Counted from the first letter of the stretch, positions 18,238 to 26,914 are shown. The stretch: 47,859 nucleotides of DNA from an archaeon (GCA_018657065.1 JABHXU010000007.1:1-47859); one strand, 5' to 3'. Notes: generated from the sequence alone by a model not told the origin. A program made the numbers and translations.

Positions 18238-19317
18238 TCAAATCTTTTTTTTAATTGTTAAGAAAACATCATTTACAGATATGGCGCCCATATATTTCAT
18301 TCTTTTTTCATCCTTAAAAATTGCTTTAACATTGTCTATTGAAGGAGGAAGTCTTGTTTTATATATTCCAATATTGTTTTTTCCATAAGGTCCCCAAAGA
18401 ATTGGAGTGTTAGGACCAAATAATCCAATTGTTCTACAGCCTTGTGCTGCTCCTACATGCATTAAACCACTATCATTACTAATAAAAACACTACAACGAC
18501 TAATTAAAGCAATTCTATCCTTAAGATCAAAGCCTTTTGTTGCAATATGAGCTTTTTGTGACATATGTGAAATAATTTCTTGAACAATGTAATCATTATT
18601 TGGACTATCAATAAATACAACATCTAGTTTTAATTCTTTAATTATTTTATCTGAAAGTGTTGCAAAACGTTTTTCATACCACATTCTATTTTTAGCAGAT
18701 CCTCCAACACCAACAGAGATTCCAACACATTTCTTTATTTTGTTTTTTTTAAGAAAATCCTTTATTTTTATTATATTCTTTTTAGGAGGTGTCATTTTTT
18801 CAAGTTTATCAACGTCATACTTTTTTCCTAAAGACCTAACCATATCAAGATAATTTTGAACCATGTGTTGTTTTTTGTTAAATTTAATTTTATTATTATA
18901 AAGTAAACTTCTAAACTGATCACTAAAACCAATTCTTTTTTTACCTAGAATAAAACCATAAATTGCACTTAAATTAAGATAGGGCTCACAATCAATAACA
19001 ACATCATATTTTCTAATATTTTTGAACATGAATTTTGTAAATTTTTTATCCATATTATGAATGTTATCTAGGGGATAACAATCAAAAATATCTTTATTTT
19101 GGTTTCTAATTAATACATCTACTTTAGCTCCATTATACAGTGTTTTTATTGCTTTAATTAAAACTAAACTGATAACAGAGTCACCTATAGCCCATAATTT
19201 AATTATTAGAAATCTTTTTTTTATATTCTTTTTTTTATCAAAAACTTTTAAAAATGATAAAAAGAAAATCAAAATGCTTCCTATATATTTATCAATTAAT
19301 CTTTGTAATTTAATCAT
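18238..19317 (-). CDS. GT9 glycosyltransferase (heptosyltransferase-like)
   Basis: The protein has 359 residues with a GT9 fold. Key segments are IIKLWAIGDSVISL near the N-terminus, GISVGVGGSAKNRMW, and the GT9 signature SNDSGLMHVGAAQG followed by LFGPNTP. GT9 enzymes such as WaaC and WaaF use ADP-heptose as donor. The gene sits next to the complete set of heptose-activation genes and overlaps the upstream acetyltransferase gene in an ATGA, so it is the likely user of the nucleotide heptose. The first 35 residues include a hydrophobic stretch (IGSILIFFLSFLKVF) that could attach it to the membrane. Confidence 0.88.
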   Translation of the reverse strand: MIKLQRLIDKYIGSILIFFLSFLKVFDKKKNIKKRFLIIKLWAIGDSVISLVLIKAIKTLYNGAKVDVLIRNQNKDIFDCYPLDNIHNMDKKFTKFMFKNIRKYDVVIDCEPYLNLSAIYGFILGKKRIGFSDQFRSLLYNNKIKFNKKQHMVQNYLDMVRSLGKKYDVDKLEKMTPPKKNIIKIKDFLKKNKIKKCVGISVGVGGSAKNRMWYEKRFATLSDKIIKELKLDVVFIDSPNNDYIVQEIISHMSQKAHIATKGFDLKDRIALISRCSVFISNDSGLMHVGAAQGCRTIGLFGPNTPILWGPYGKNNIGIYKTRLPPSIDNVKAIFKDEKRMKYMGAISVNDVFLTIKKKI

Positions 19318-19766
19318 TTGATTTTCCTGATAACTAGATCTCTTTTGTTGTAAACTACAGAGTTATTTGGAATATCTTTATCAATAAAACACATTGCCCC
19401 AATAATAACATTGTTTCCAATTTTAATATCTCCTAGAATCATTGCATTAGCATAGATGTTTACATTGTTTCCAATTCTTGGGAATTTTTGAATTCCATTT
19501 TTTTTGTTTCCAATAGTTACTCCTTGTTTGATATTTACATTGTCACCAATAACGCAAGGACCTATAACTGTTCCAAGTCCATGATTAATTCTAAAATTTT
19601 TTCCAATTATAGCAAAAGGACTTATATCAATACTAAATATAATACTATTAATATATGAAATTAAAACTGCTAAAGGTTTTATTTTTCTAAAAAAATATGA
19701 AAATCTGTAAATTAAAACAATTAATTCTTCTTTAGGTCCTGTAAATTTTGTCATAGTATCACACAA
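19314..19766 (-). CDS. Serine-acetyltransferase-like left-handed beta-helix enzyme
   Basis: The protein has 150 residues. After an N-terminal helical part of about 50 residues come hexapeptide repeats (IIGKNF, VIGPCVIGDNV, TIGNKKN, IYANAMILGDIKIGNNVIIGA) and the catalytic-type His in NHGLGTVIG, the CysE-like pattern. CysE-like enzymes in glycan clusters are often O-acetyltransferases of sugars rather than cysteine-pathway enzymes. The position between two glycosyltransferases favours glycan or sugar acetylation. It is much shorter than a standard CysE (about 270 residues), which supports the non-cysteine reading. Confidence 0.8.
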   Translation of the reverse strand: MCDTMTKFTGPKEELIVLIYRFSYFFRKIKPLAVLISYINSIIFSIDISPFAIIGKNFRINHGLGTVIGPCVIGDNVNIKQGVTIGNKKNGIQKFPRIGNNVNIYANAMILGDIKIGNNVIIGAMCFIDKDIPNNSVVYNKRDLVIRKIK

Positions 19767-19781
19767 TTATTTTTTATTTAT

Positions 19782-20963
19782 CTAATTTTTGTAATATTTA
19801 ATTATTTGTTTAATTACTTTATTTTTATCAAATTTTTCTTTGTATAATTTTTTGCTTTCTTTTGAAAATTTATCACGTAATTTTTTGTTATCAATTAATA
19901 GTTGAAGTTTTGTTGATAAGTTATTTTTAGAAGATTCAATTAAAAAACCATTTACATTATTTTTAACTCCTTCTGGATTTCCACCTACGTATGTAGCTAT
20001 AATGGGACATCCATGATAAAGAGATTCAATCATAACTCTTGAAAGAGGTTCAGGCCATAATGAAGGAATTACAACAATGTCTGCTTGAGAAAATAATGAT
20101 GACATTGAATCATAATTAACATTTCCTAAATAAAAAATATTTGAAGTGTTTTTTTTGTTTATTTTATTTCCTGCTATAAATAAATCAGCATTTTTAATTT
20201 TTTTAAATGCATCCAACAGCAAATTTAAACCTTTATGTTTTTCAAGTCCACCAACAAATAAAACTTTAAATTTTTTTGAACTTAATTTAATTTTTTTTTT
20301 ACTTTTACTGAGTTCCATAATGTTAGGAATTTTACTTTTATAAATGTTTTTTTTAGCTAAAGAATCAATAAAATCAGACAAAACAATTAATCTATTTACA
20401 TTATTCAAGGCATTTTTATTTTTAATATAATCATAGTAAGAAAAGAACCAAGCAAAGGGATTAAATTTAATGTAAAAAGGCATCTTCATTTTACCAATAT
20501 AAGTAGAAGAAGTAATACATGAAACATATTTTATAGGATTACATCCAGAACATGTTTTTTTTTCTTTATACCATAAGTTTCGTTTAGGACAAAAATTAGT
20601 ATATCCATTAATTGTAGCATAAGATTTTTTTTTTGTTTTAACAATTGTTGTTGTGTTTAGAAAATGAATTAAGTCATAATTTTCTATTATGTCTAATTTT
20701 TTTATCTCTTTTTTAATTTGATTTTTGATAAACCTTCTTTTCACATTATCAATTAGTATTTTAGGATTTTTACCAGTTTTAAGTTTTCTATATATTTTCA
20801 CATTATCAATAATTTCAAAATGTTTTAAACCATTAAAAAAAGAGGTTAAGACATGAACTTCAATCTTGTTTTTAGAAAGTTCTTTAGCAAGAAGACTAGC
20901 ACTAATTTCTCCTCCACCATGGATTATTGGTGGGAAATATTCAGAGACTAGTAAAACCTTCAT
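19782..20963 (-). CDS. GT4 glycosyltransferase with internal cysteine cluster
   Basis: The protein has 393 residues with the GT-B/GT4 layout: GGGEISASLLAKEL (17-30), KVLFVGGLEKHKGLNLLLDAF in the middle, and PSLWPEPLSRVMIESLYHGCPII with the E-x7-E pattern. Cysteines C125, C138, C141 and C149 give C-x12-C-x2-C-x7-C, exactly the spacing seen in the GT4 at 12262-13485. The N-termini also align (YPDIKGGGEIS versus FPPIIHGGGEIS), so the two are probably paralogues. It follows the carbamoyltransferase gene by 26 bases in the operon. Donor and acceptor are unknown. Confidence 0.87.
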   Translation of the reverse strand: MKVLLVSEYFPPIIHGGGEISASLLAKELSKNKIEVHVLTSFFNGLKHFEIIDNVKIYRKLKTGKNPKILIDNVKRRFIKNQIKKEIKKLDIIENYDLIHFLNTTTIVKTKKKSYATINGYTNFCPKRNLWYKEKKTCSGCNPIKYVSCITSSTYIGKMKMPFYIKFNPFAWFFSYYDYIKNKNALNNVNRLIVLSDFIDSLAKKNIYKSKIPNIMELSKSKKKIKLSSKKFKVLFVGGLEKHKGLNLLLDAFKKIKNADLFIAGNKINKKNTSNIFYLGNVNYDSMSSLFSQADIVVIPSLWPEPLSRVMIESLYHGCPIIATYVGGNPEGVKNNVNGFLIESSKNNLSTKLQLLIDNKKLRDKFSKESKKLYKEKFDKNKVIKQIIKYYKN

Positions 20964-20989
20964 AATAAAAAAGAATCAAGAGGTATTTA

Positions 20990-22855
20990 TTAAAATAATG
21001 CATAGATGAAAGGACTAACAGGAGTACTTTGTCCAAATATAATAAGTAATGCTACTAAAATTAACATGATAATTATTGGAGTTAACCACCAAGCTTTTCT
21101 TTCTTTTAAAAAATCCCAAAGCTCAGAAATCCAAGATTTGTTTTTCATATTTATTAGATCTCTTTTATCAATTAAATAGTTTCCTATAATTAAATAATCT
21201 ATTCCAGTATTTTTAACACAGTTAATCGCGTCATTAGGAGTACAAACAATAGGTTCACCACGAACATTAAAACTGGTGTTAAGTAAGACAGGAGTTTTAG
21301 ATAATTTTCCAAATTCTTTTATTAAATTATAATATTTTTCATTCTTCTCTTTTTTTATTATTTGCATTCTTGCAGTATTATTGACATGAGTCACAGCGGG
21401 AAGATTTTTGATTTTAACAGGACTAACCATAAGCATAAATTCAGCAGGTTTTTGATTTATATCAATCTCAAAATAAGTTTTTGCATCATCAAAACAAACA
21501 ACAGGAGCAAAAGGTCTAAATGATTCTCTGTGTTTAACTCGAGAATTAATAATGTCTTTCATATTTGGATTTAAAGGATTTGCTAAAATACTTCGTGAAC
21601 CTAGAGCTCTAGGACCAAATTCCATTCGTCCTTGAAACCATGCAATAATCTTGTTTTCAAAAATTAGTTTTGCTGTTTTTTTAATAAGGTCTTTATCAGT
21701 TAATTTTTGGTATTTTATTTTGTTAAGATCTAAAAATGTTTGAATGTTTGAATTGTTAAATTCAGGACCTAAATAAACATTTTCCATTTGATAATTTCTC
21801 TTATTACTTAGAATTATATTATAAGTATAAAGAGCGCAACCTATAGCATTTCCACTATCTCCTGCAGCAGGTTGAATCCAAATCTTTTCAAAAGAAGTTT
21901 TATTTAGTATCTTACCATTTAAAACACTATTAAGAGCTACACCACCAGACATAACTAGATTTTTACAATTTGTTTCTTTTTGAATATGATTGAGTATTTT
22001 TAGTATAATTTCTTCAGTTAGTAATTGTAATGCAGCAGCAAGATCTTTATGTTTTTTAGTTAATATTTCATTATTTTTACGTGGTTTTCCACCAAGTAGT
22101 TTTAATAATTTTTTTGAGTACATATAGTCTTTTGACATATATGAAAAATAGGATTGATCAAGAAGAAAACTTCCATCTTGTTTAATATCAATAATTTTTT
22201 TTAATTTTTTTAAATAAGGGTTTTTTTTGGTTTGGTTTCCATAGGGACTTAATCCCATTACTTTAAATTCACCATTATTAACTTTAAAACCTAAAAAAGC
22301 AGTTATTGTTGAATATAATAAACCAATAGAATGTGGAAAATGTATTTCTTTTAATAATTGAATTTTATTTTTTTCTCCAATTCCATATGAAGTTGTTGTC
22401 CATTCACCTACACCATCAATTGTTAATATAGCTGCTTTTTCAAAAGAGCTAGGAAGAAAAGCAGCAGCAGCATGAGCAGTATGATGTTTAATAAAAAATA
22501 CTTCACCTTTATATTTGAGTTTTTTTTTGATTATTTTAGTTATTCTAAGTTTTTCACTAAACCAAGAAGGCATGCTTGAGGTAAAAGTTTTAAAACTTTT
22601 AGGAAAAGAAAAAAGATGTTGATTTAGAACTCTCTCAAATTTTAAAAGAGGTTTTTCATAAAAACAAATATGATCAATTTCTTCAATACTAATATTCGCA
22701 AAATCTAGACAATAATTTATAGCATTAATTGGAAAAGAATTGTCATGTTTTTTTCTTGTGAATCTTTCTTCTTCAACAGCAGCAATAATTTTTCCATTTT
22801 GTAAAAGGGCAGCAGCAGAGTCGTGATAATAACAACTTATTCCTAAAATATTCAT
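20990..22855 (-). CDS. NodU/TobZ/CmcH-type O-carbamoyltransferase with C-terminal DUF5989 membrane tail
   Basis: The protein has 621 residues. Residues 1-360 form the ASKHA-like domain with YYHDSAAAL (9-17), the HHTAH metal-binding motif (124-128) and LTIDGVGEW. The C-terminal YrdC-like part has GPRALGSRSILANP and NTSFNVRGEPIV. These enzymes use carbamoyl phosphate and ATP to put a carbamoyl group on a hydroxyl of a sugar or antibiotic. The last 53 residues (569-621) match DUF5989 in style: a WxFLKERK stretch, one membrane helix and a PFIYALF end. That unit is usually a separate small protein next to carbamoyltransferases. It starts in an ATGA overlap with the upstream carbamoyltransferase gene. 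Carbamoylation of heptose, as in Pseudomonas LPS core, is an attractive inference. Confidence 0.9.
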   Translation of the reverse strand: MNILGISCYYHDSAAALLQNGKIIAAVEEERFTRKKHDNSFPINAINYCLDFANISIEEIDHICFYEKPLLKFERVLNQHLFSFPKSFKTFTSSMPSWFSEKLRITKIIKKKLKYKGEVFFIKHHTAHAAAAFLPSSFEKAAILTIDGVGEWTTTSYGIGEKNKIQLLKEIHFPHSIGLLYSTITAFLGFKVNNGEFKVMGLSPYGNQTKKNPYLKKLKKIIDIKQDGSFLLDQSYFSYMSKDYMYSKKLLKLLGGKPRKNNEILTKKHKDLAAALQLLTEEIILKILNHIQKETNCKNLVMSGGVALNSVLNGKILNKTSFEKIWIQPAAGDSGNAIGCALYTYNIILSNKRNYQMENVYLGPEFNNSNIQTFLDLNKIKYQKLTDKDLIKKTAKLIFENKIIAWFQGRMEFGPRALGSRSILANPLNPNMKDIINSRVKHRESFRPFAPVVCFDDAKTYFEIDINQKPAEFMLMVSPVKIKNLPAVTHVNNTARMQIIKKEKNEKYYNLIKEFGKLSKTPVLLNTSFNVRGEPIVCTPNDAINCVKNTGIDYLIIGNYLIDKRDLINMKNKSWISELWDFLKERKAWWLTPIIIMLILVALLIIFGQSTPVSPFIYALF

Positions 22856-23739
22856 TTTAACATCATAAGTATTAACGCTTTTTGTGTATGAAGTCTATTT
22901 TCAGCTTCATCATATACTATTGAGTTTACACTATCAATAACTTCGTTAGTTACTTCTTTACCTCTATGAGCAGGCAAACAATGCATAAATAATGCATTAT
23001 TTGTATGTTTCATTAAATTTGAATTGACTTGGAATTTTTGTAAAATTTTAGTATTATCTTTTGTTACATCATAACTCTTCCAACTATCAGTAATAACTAT
23101 TTGAGCATCTTTAACAGCAACAAATGGGTCTGTTGTGATTATTGGATTATTTCCAATTTTTTTTGCTTCAATTAATACTTGAGATTTAGGTATTAGTTCT
23201 TTAGGGCAACCAATTTTTAAATTTATTTCAAACATTGCACAGGCAAGAATTAATGAGTGAGTAACATTGTTGTTTGCATCACCTACATATGCAATGTTTA
23301 TTTTTGAAAGATGTCCAAGTTTTTCTTTAATTGTGAATAAATCTGCAAGAATTTGTAAAGGATGATAATCATCACTAAGTGCATTAATAATTGGTATTTT
23401 AGTGTTGTTTACAACTTCATTAAAAATATTATGAGAAAAAACTCTTAAAGCAATTAAGTCTACATATCTTTCAAGGTTTTTAATAGCATCTTTCCAAGAT
23501 TCCTTTTTTCCAATTGTTGAATCTTTAAGATTATAATAAATACAGTTTCCTCCTAGATGATTCATAGCAACTTCAAAACTAATACGCGTTCTAAGTGAAG
23601 ATTTTTCTGTTCCAAAAAATACATTTTTTCCAACTAAGGAATGTTTGAATTTAAGAGGTTCTTTTTTTAGTTCTTTAGTTAATTCAAATAATTGAATTAT
23701 TTGTTCTTTATTTAAGTTAGTAATTTTTGTTAAATTCAT
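22852..23739 (-). CDS. Ornithine/aspartate carbamoyltransferase family protein, likely OTC-like
   Basis: The protein has 295 residues, the normal length. Carbamoyl-phosphate motifs are intact: SSLRTR (47-52), HPLQ (126-129) and HCLPAHRG (253-260). The second domain contains GDANNNVTHS (153-162). The ornithine-recognition loop, normally DxWxSMG, reads DSWKSYD (218-224), so the usual Met-Gly is Tyr-Asp. Standard OTC makes citrulline. Here the gene sits between an SxtJ-like gene and an O-carbamoyltransferase in a glycan operon with no other arginine genes visible, so a different amine acceptor, such as an amino sugar, is possible. It may still be a plain argF. Confidence 0.82.
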   Translation of the reverse strand: MNLTKITNLNKEQIIQLFELTKELKKEPLKFKHSLVGKNVFFGTEKSSLRTRISFEVAMNHLGGNCIYYNLKDSTIGKKESWKDAIKNLERYVDLIALRVFSHNIFNEVVNNTKIPIINALSDDYHPLQILADLFTIKEKLGHLSKINIAYVGDANNNVTHSLILACAMFEINLKIGCPKELIPKSQVLIEAKKIGNNPIITTDPFVAVKDAQIVITDSWKSYDVTKDNTKILQKFQVNSNLMKHTNNALFMHCLPAHRGKEVTNEVIDSVNSIVYDEAENRLHTQKALILMMLK

Positions 23740-23740
23740 T

Positions 23741-23938
23741 TTAGTACATTCTATAAAATTTATTATCTTTTGAATAATTAATCCAATAAGATTTTTGTTT
23801 TTTTAAATTAAATAATTTTTTTTTTGAAAATTTATGAAGAATAAAAGATAATCCCATTCCAACAAAATATACAATTGATAAAAGAATTGTATTAATGATA
23901 AAAGGCGGAATTTGGAGAATCTTTTTTAGAAATTTCAT
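23741..23938 (-). CDS. Small SxtJ-like membrane protein
   Basis: About 65 residues from the ATG at 23938 (a start two codons earlier at 23944 is possible). It has one or two hydrophobic segments (PPFIINTILLSIVYFVGMGLSF split to stay short: residues about 11-33) and an aromatic tail containing SYWINYSK and ending RMY. This tail and its position beside a carbamoyltransferase with a DUF5989 module resemble SxtJ-like membrane proteins of saxitoxin and glycan clusters. A minus-strand TATA-like AAGCTTAAATCT is about 27 nt upstream, making this the first gene of the ten-gene operon. Function is unknown; a membrane anchor or partner for the carbamoyltransferase is inferred. Confidence 0.65.
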   Translation of the reverse strand: MKFLKKILQIPPFIINTILLSIVYFVGMGLSFILHKFSKKKLFNLKKQKSYWINYSKDNKFYRMY

Positions 23939-23993
23939 AGTCATTTAATTTATTTGTTTAGATTTAAGCTTTTCCGTAGGATTTGCCCAGAAA

Positions 23994-24003
23994 CCTTATA
24001 AAT
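23994..24003 (+). promoter_or_regulatory. TATA-like promoter of herA
   Basis: The sequence CCTTATAAAT is centred about 27 nt before the ATG at 24025. It falls inside the longer TTG-initiated frame, so it also argues for the shorter start and a leaderless mRNA. Confidence 0.6.
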
Positions 24004-24024
24004 GCTCGTAATTTTTTCTATTCA

Positions 24025-26019
24025 ATGATTCTAGGAAAAATCTTTGGTAAAATAACAACAACAAGTTTCAAATTTATAGTAGAAAAAGAGTCAAAAAAAT
24101 TTGAATATGTCCAGGTTCTTCATAAAGTATATGATTATGTTCTTTGTCAAATTGTTGAAATAGAAAGAACAGACAAAGACATAGCAGAGTGTATAATTAT
24201 AGGATATAAAGATGAAAAAGGAAGGATTAAACCAATAAGAATTCCTTTTGATCAAAATTCTGAAGTACTTAAAGCAGAAGATGATTTTATAAAATCAGTT
24301 ATTAAATTAGAAGATTCTGAAAAAGGAGCATTTTTAGGAAAACTTGAAGGTAAAAATATTGATGTAAAAATAGATTTAAGAAAACTTTTAACAAAACACG
24401 TGGCCATATTAGCAAAATCCGGAGCAGGAAAATCATATTGTGTTGGAGTATTAATAGAAGAAATTATTGATAAAAAAGTTCCTATTCTAATTATTGATCC
24501 TCATGGAGAATATGGGTCCTTAAAAAATCCAAATAATGAAGATAAAGACGCTTTGTCAAAATATAATCTTAAACCTAAAAAGTTTAACAAAATTTTTGAA
24601 TATGGTGATTCAAAAATTAATCCAGAATTAAGACCTCTTAGGCTTAACAATAATTTAACCCCTACAGAAATAACTCACCTTTTACCTGGGAAATTGTCTG
24701 GTACTCAAATGGGTCTTTTGTATAGTGCACTTAAACATATAGATAATGTGAATTTCACAAATGTATTATTAGAATTAGATAAAGAGGAAAATAACTCAAA
24801 ATGGACAATAATAAATAATTTGGAACATTTAAACAATATGGAAATTTTTTCTGAATCTTTTATTCCTTATAATGAATTTATTCAACCTGGTAGATGTTCA
24901 ATAATTAATCTAAAAGGAGTGTCACCAGATATTCAAGAAATAATTGTTTATAAATTAATGAAAGATTTATTTGAAATGAGAAAGAAAAATAAAATTCCTC
25001 CTTTTTTTACAGTTATTGAAGAAGCACATAATTATTGTCCTGAAAGAAGTTTTGGTCAGAAGAGATCATCTCAAATTTTACGAACTGTGGCGTCTGAAGG
25101 AAGAAAATTTGGTTTAGGTTTATGTGTTGTAAGCCAAAGACCAGCAAGAGTAGATAAATCCGTTTTAAGTCAATGTACAACTCAAATAATTTTAAAAGTT
25201 ACAAATCCAAATGATCTTAAAGCAATAGTGAATAGTGTTGAAGGTATTACATCTGAAACAGAAGACGAAATTAAAAATTTATCCATAGGTACAGCACTTG
25301 TGACAGGAGTAGTTGACATGCCATTGTTTGTTAATGTTAGAACAAGAATGACAGAACATGGAGGACATGCAACAGATATATTACAACAAGCAGAAGAAAC
25401 TGATTTTTTTGAAGAAGTACAAGAATTTGAAGAAACTGATTTACTTCCAATAATTAAACCAAAAATTACTGCAAAAGATATAAAATTAATGTCTGAAAAA
25501 CCAATAAAAGAAATACATGAAACATTAGTTCCAGGTTACTTATTTTTATGCAAAGATAAAACACATGAATATAACTTATTAGTAGAATCTGTAAATGGCA
25601 AAATTATAACAAATGTAGATGAGTATGAATCAAAATCTTTACCAAATTTAGACATTTTAACTCCTAAGGAAATAAAAGTTTTACATACAGCATTCATGTT
25701 AAAATCTTTTTCTAAAGAGGATTTAATTAAAAAAGGACTTCCATTAGATATTGATGTCGAGTTAAAATCATTAGAATCAAAAAAATATATAATCAAAGGG
25801 GAAAAATATCAAGTATCAGATAATTTTATTCTTTCACATTTATCTAAGCACGCATGTTATAATAAAATTGATTTTTTAAAAATTAATTATGATTTAAAAT
25901 TAGATCCAAAACAAGATATTGATAAAATAAAAGAAAATATTTCAAAATTTACAACAATTAAAGATCAAAGAGAGTGTTTTGTTTTAAAACATGAAATAAT
26001 TTATGAAAATGGTAATTAA
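24025..26019 (+). CDS. herA: HerA-like bipolar DNA translocase/helicase ATPase
   Basis: About 664 residues from the ATG at 24025; a frame from TTG at 23983 adds 14 residues but contains the promoter. The N-terminus MILGKIFGKITTTSF is a HerA barrel-type start. The Walker A motif AKSGAGKS is at 130-137, and the following strand (PILIIDPHGEYGSL) and IEEAHNYCPERSF carry the expected acidic switch and Walker B. The SQRPARVDKSVLSQ segment is typical of the RecA-like core. HerA works with the NurA nuclease to resect DNA ends in archaea. A NurA-like gene lies 2.1 kb downstream on the other strand. The next gene overlaps its end. Confidence 0.88.
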   Translation: MILGKIFGKITTTSFKFIVEKESKKFEYVQVLHKVYDYVLCQIVEIERTDKDIAECIIIGYKDEKGRIKPIRIPFDQNSEVLKAEDDFIKSVIKLEDSEKGAFLGKLEGKNIDVKIDLRKLLTKHVAILAKSGAGKSYCVGVLIEEIIDKKVPILIIDPHGEYGSLKNPNNEDKDALSKYNLKPKKFNKIFEYGDSKINPELRPLRLNNNLTPTEITHLLPGKLSGTQMGLLYSALKHIDNVNFTNVLLELDKEENNSKWTIINNLEHLNNMEIFSESFIPYNEFIQPGRCSIINLKGVSPDIQEIIVYKLMKDLFEMRKKNKIPPFFTVIEEAHNYCPERSFGQKRSSQILRTVASEGRKFGLGLCVVSQRPARVDKSVLSQCTTQIILKVTNPNDLKAIVNSVEGITSETEDEIKNLSIGTALVTGVVDMPLFVNVRTRMTEHGGHATDILQQAEETDFFEEVQEFEETDLLPIIKPKITAKDIKLMSEKPIKEIHETLVPGYLFLCKDKTHEYNLLVESVNGKIITNVDEYESKSLPNLDILTPKEIKVLHTAFMLKSFSKEDLIKKGLPLDIDVELKSLESKKYIIKGEKYQVSDNFILSHLSKHACYNKIDFLKINYDLKLDPKQDIDKIKENISKFTTIKDQRECFVLKHEIIYENGN

Positions 26020-26914
26020 ATCTAACATTATTAAAAAAGAAAAGATTGTTTCAAAAACAGAATGGTTTAATTATATTGATGAATTAAAAAAAGAGTCAAA
26101 AAGTCTAATAAAATTAAATGAAAAAGAAGCAATTAAAATTTTAAGTGAAGATTTTATTAACGCAATAAAATCTCGAATCCCAAATAAAAAATTTGGTATT
26201 TTTTTTTCTGGAGGAGTTGATTCTACATTAATATCGTATTTGTGCCAAAAATATGCAAAGGATTTTGTATGTTATACTGTTGGAATTGAAGGTTCTCAAG
26301 ATTTAGAAGTCTCAAAAAAAGTTGCAAAAACATTAAAGTTGAATCAAGTGACAAAGACTCTAACATTAATAGAAATGGAGAATTTGTTTGAAGAGACTTC
26401 AAAAATTCTGGGACCGGATTTAACAAATATTGTAAATTTAGGTGTTGGTGCAGTAGAATTAGCAGCAATTAAATTAGCAAAAAAAGATAATATTGATATT
26501 TTCTTTGGTGGACTAGGAAGTGAAGAGATTTATGCAGGTTATAATAGACATGAAAAATCAGAAAATATTGATGAAGAATGTTGGAATGGTTTAAAGTCTA
26601 CATATGAACGAGATTTTTTAAGAGATGTAGCTATAGCAACTGCAACAAAAACCAAATTTTTAACTCCTTTTTTAGATAGGCAATTAATTATTAATTCAAT
26701 GAGAGTTCCCTCAACTCTTAAAATCAATAAAGGATTAAAAAAATACATAATTCGAAAAGTAGCATTAGATTTAGGATTAGATGAAGAATACGCATTTAGA
26801 CCAAAAAAAGCAGCACAATATGGAAGTAATTTTGATAAAGCTATATTAAAAATTACCAAGTCTCATGGATTTAAATTTAAAAGAGAATATCTAGAATTTC
26901 TTAAGTCAAAATAA
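26003..26914 (+). CDS. Asparagine-synthase-like amidotransferase, C-terminal domain only
   Basis: The protein has 303 residues. The ATP pyrophosphatase loop SGGVDS is at 69-74, with CYTVGIEGSQDLE downstream and GLGSEEIYAGYNRHEK in the place of the AsnB G-DEIFGGY segment. The N-terminal glutaminase domain of AsnB is absent, as in a family of short archaeal AsnB-like proteins, so ammonia or another protein would supply nitrogen, or the reaction is different. The ATG at 26003 overlaps the herA end by 17 bases (26009 is an alternative), so the two genes are co-transcribed. Confidence 0.78.
   Translation: MKMVIKSNIIKKEKIVSKTEWFNYIDELKKESKSLIKLNEKEAIKILSEDFINAIKSRIPNKKFGIFFSGGVDSTLISYLCQKYAKDFVCYTVGIEGSQDLEVSKKVAKTLKLNQVTKTLTLIEMENLFEETSKILGPDLTNIVNLGVGAVELAAIKLAKKDNIDIFFGGLGSEEIYAGYNRHEKSENIDEECWNGLKSTYERDFLRDVAIATATKTKFLTPFLDRQLIINSMRVPSTLKINKGLKKYIIRKVALDLGLDEEYAFRPKKAAQYGSNFDKAILKITKSHGFKFKREYLEFLKSK

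Noticed and set aside
18197-18241. TTG-initiated extension of the heptose nucleotidyltransferase
   Set aside because: A TATA-like box lies inside it, the start codon is TTG and the family length fits the ATG at 18196.
23983-24024. TTG-initiated extension of herA
   Set aside because: A TATA-like box sits inside it and the family start matches the ATG at 24025.
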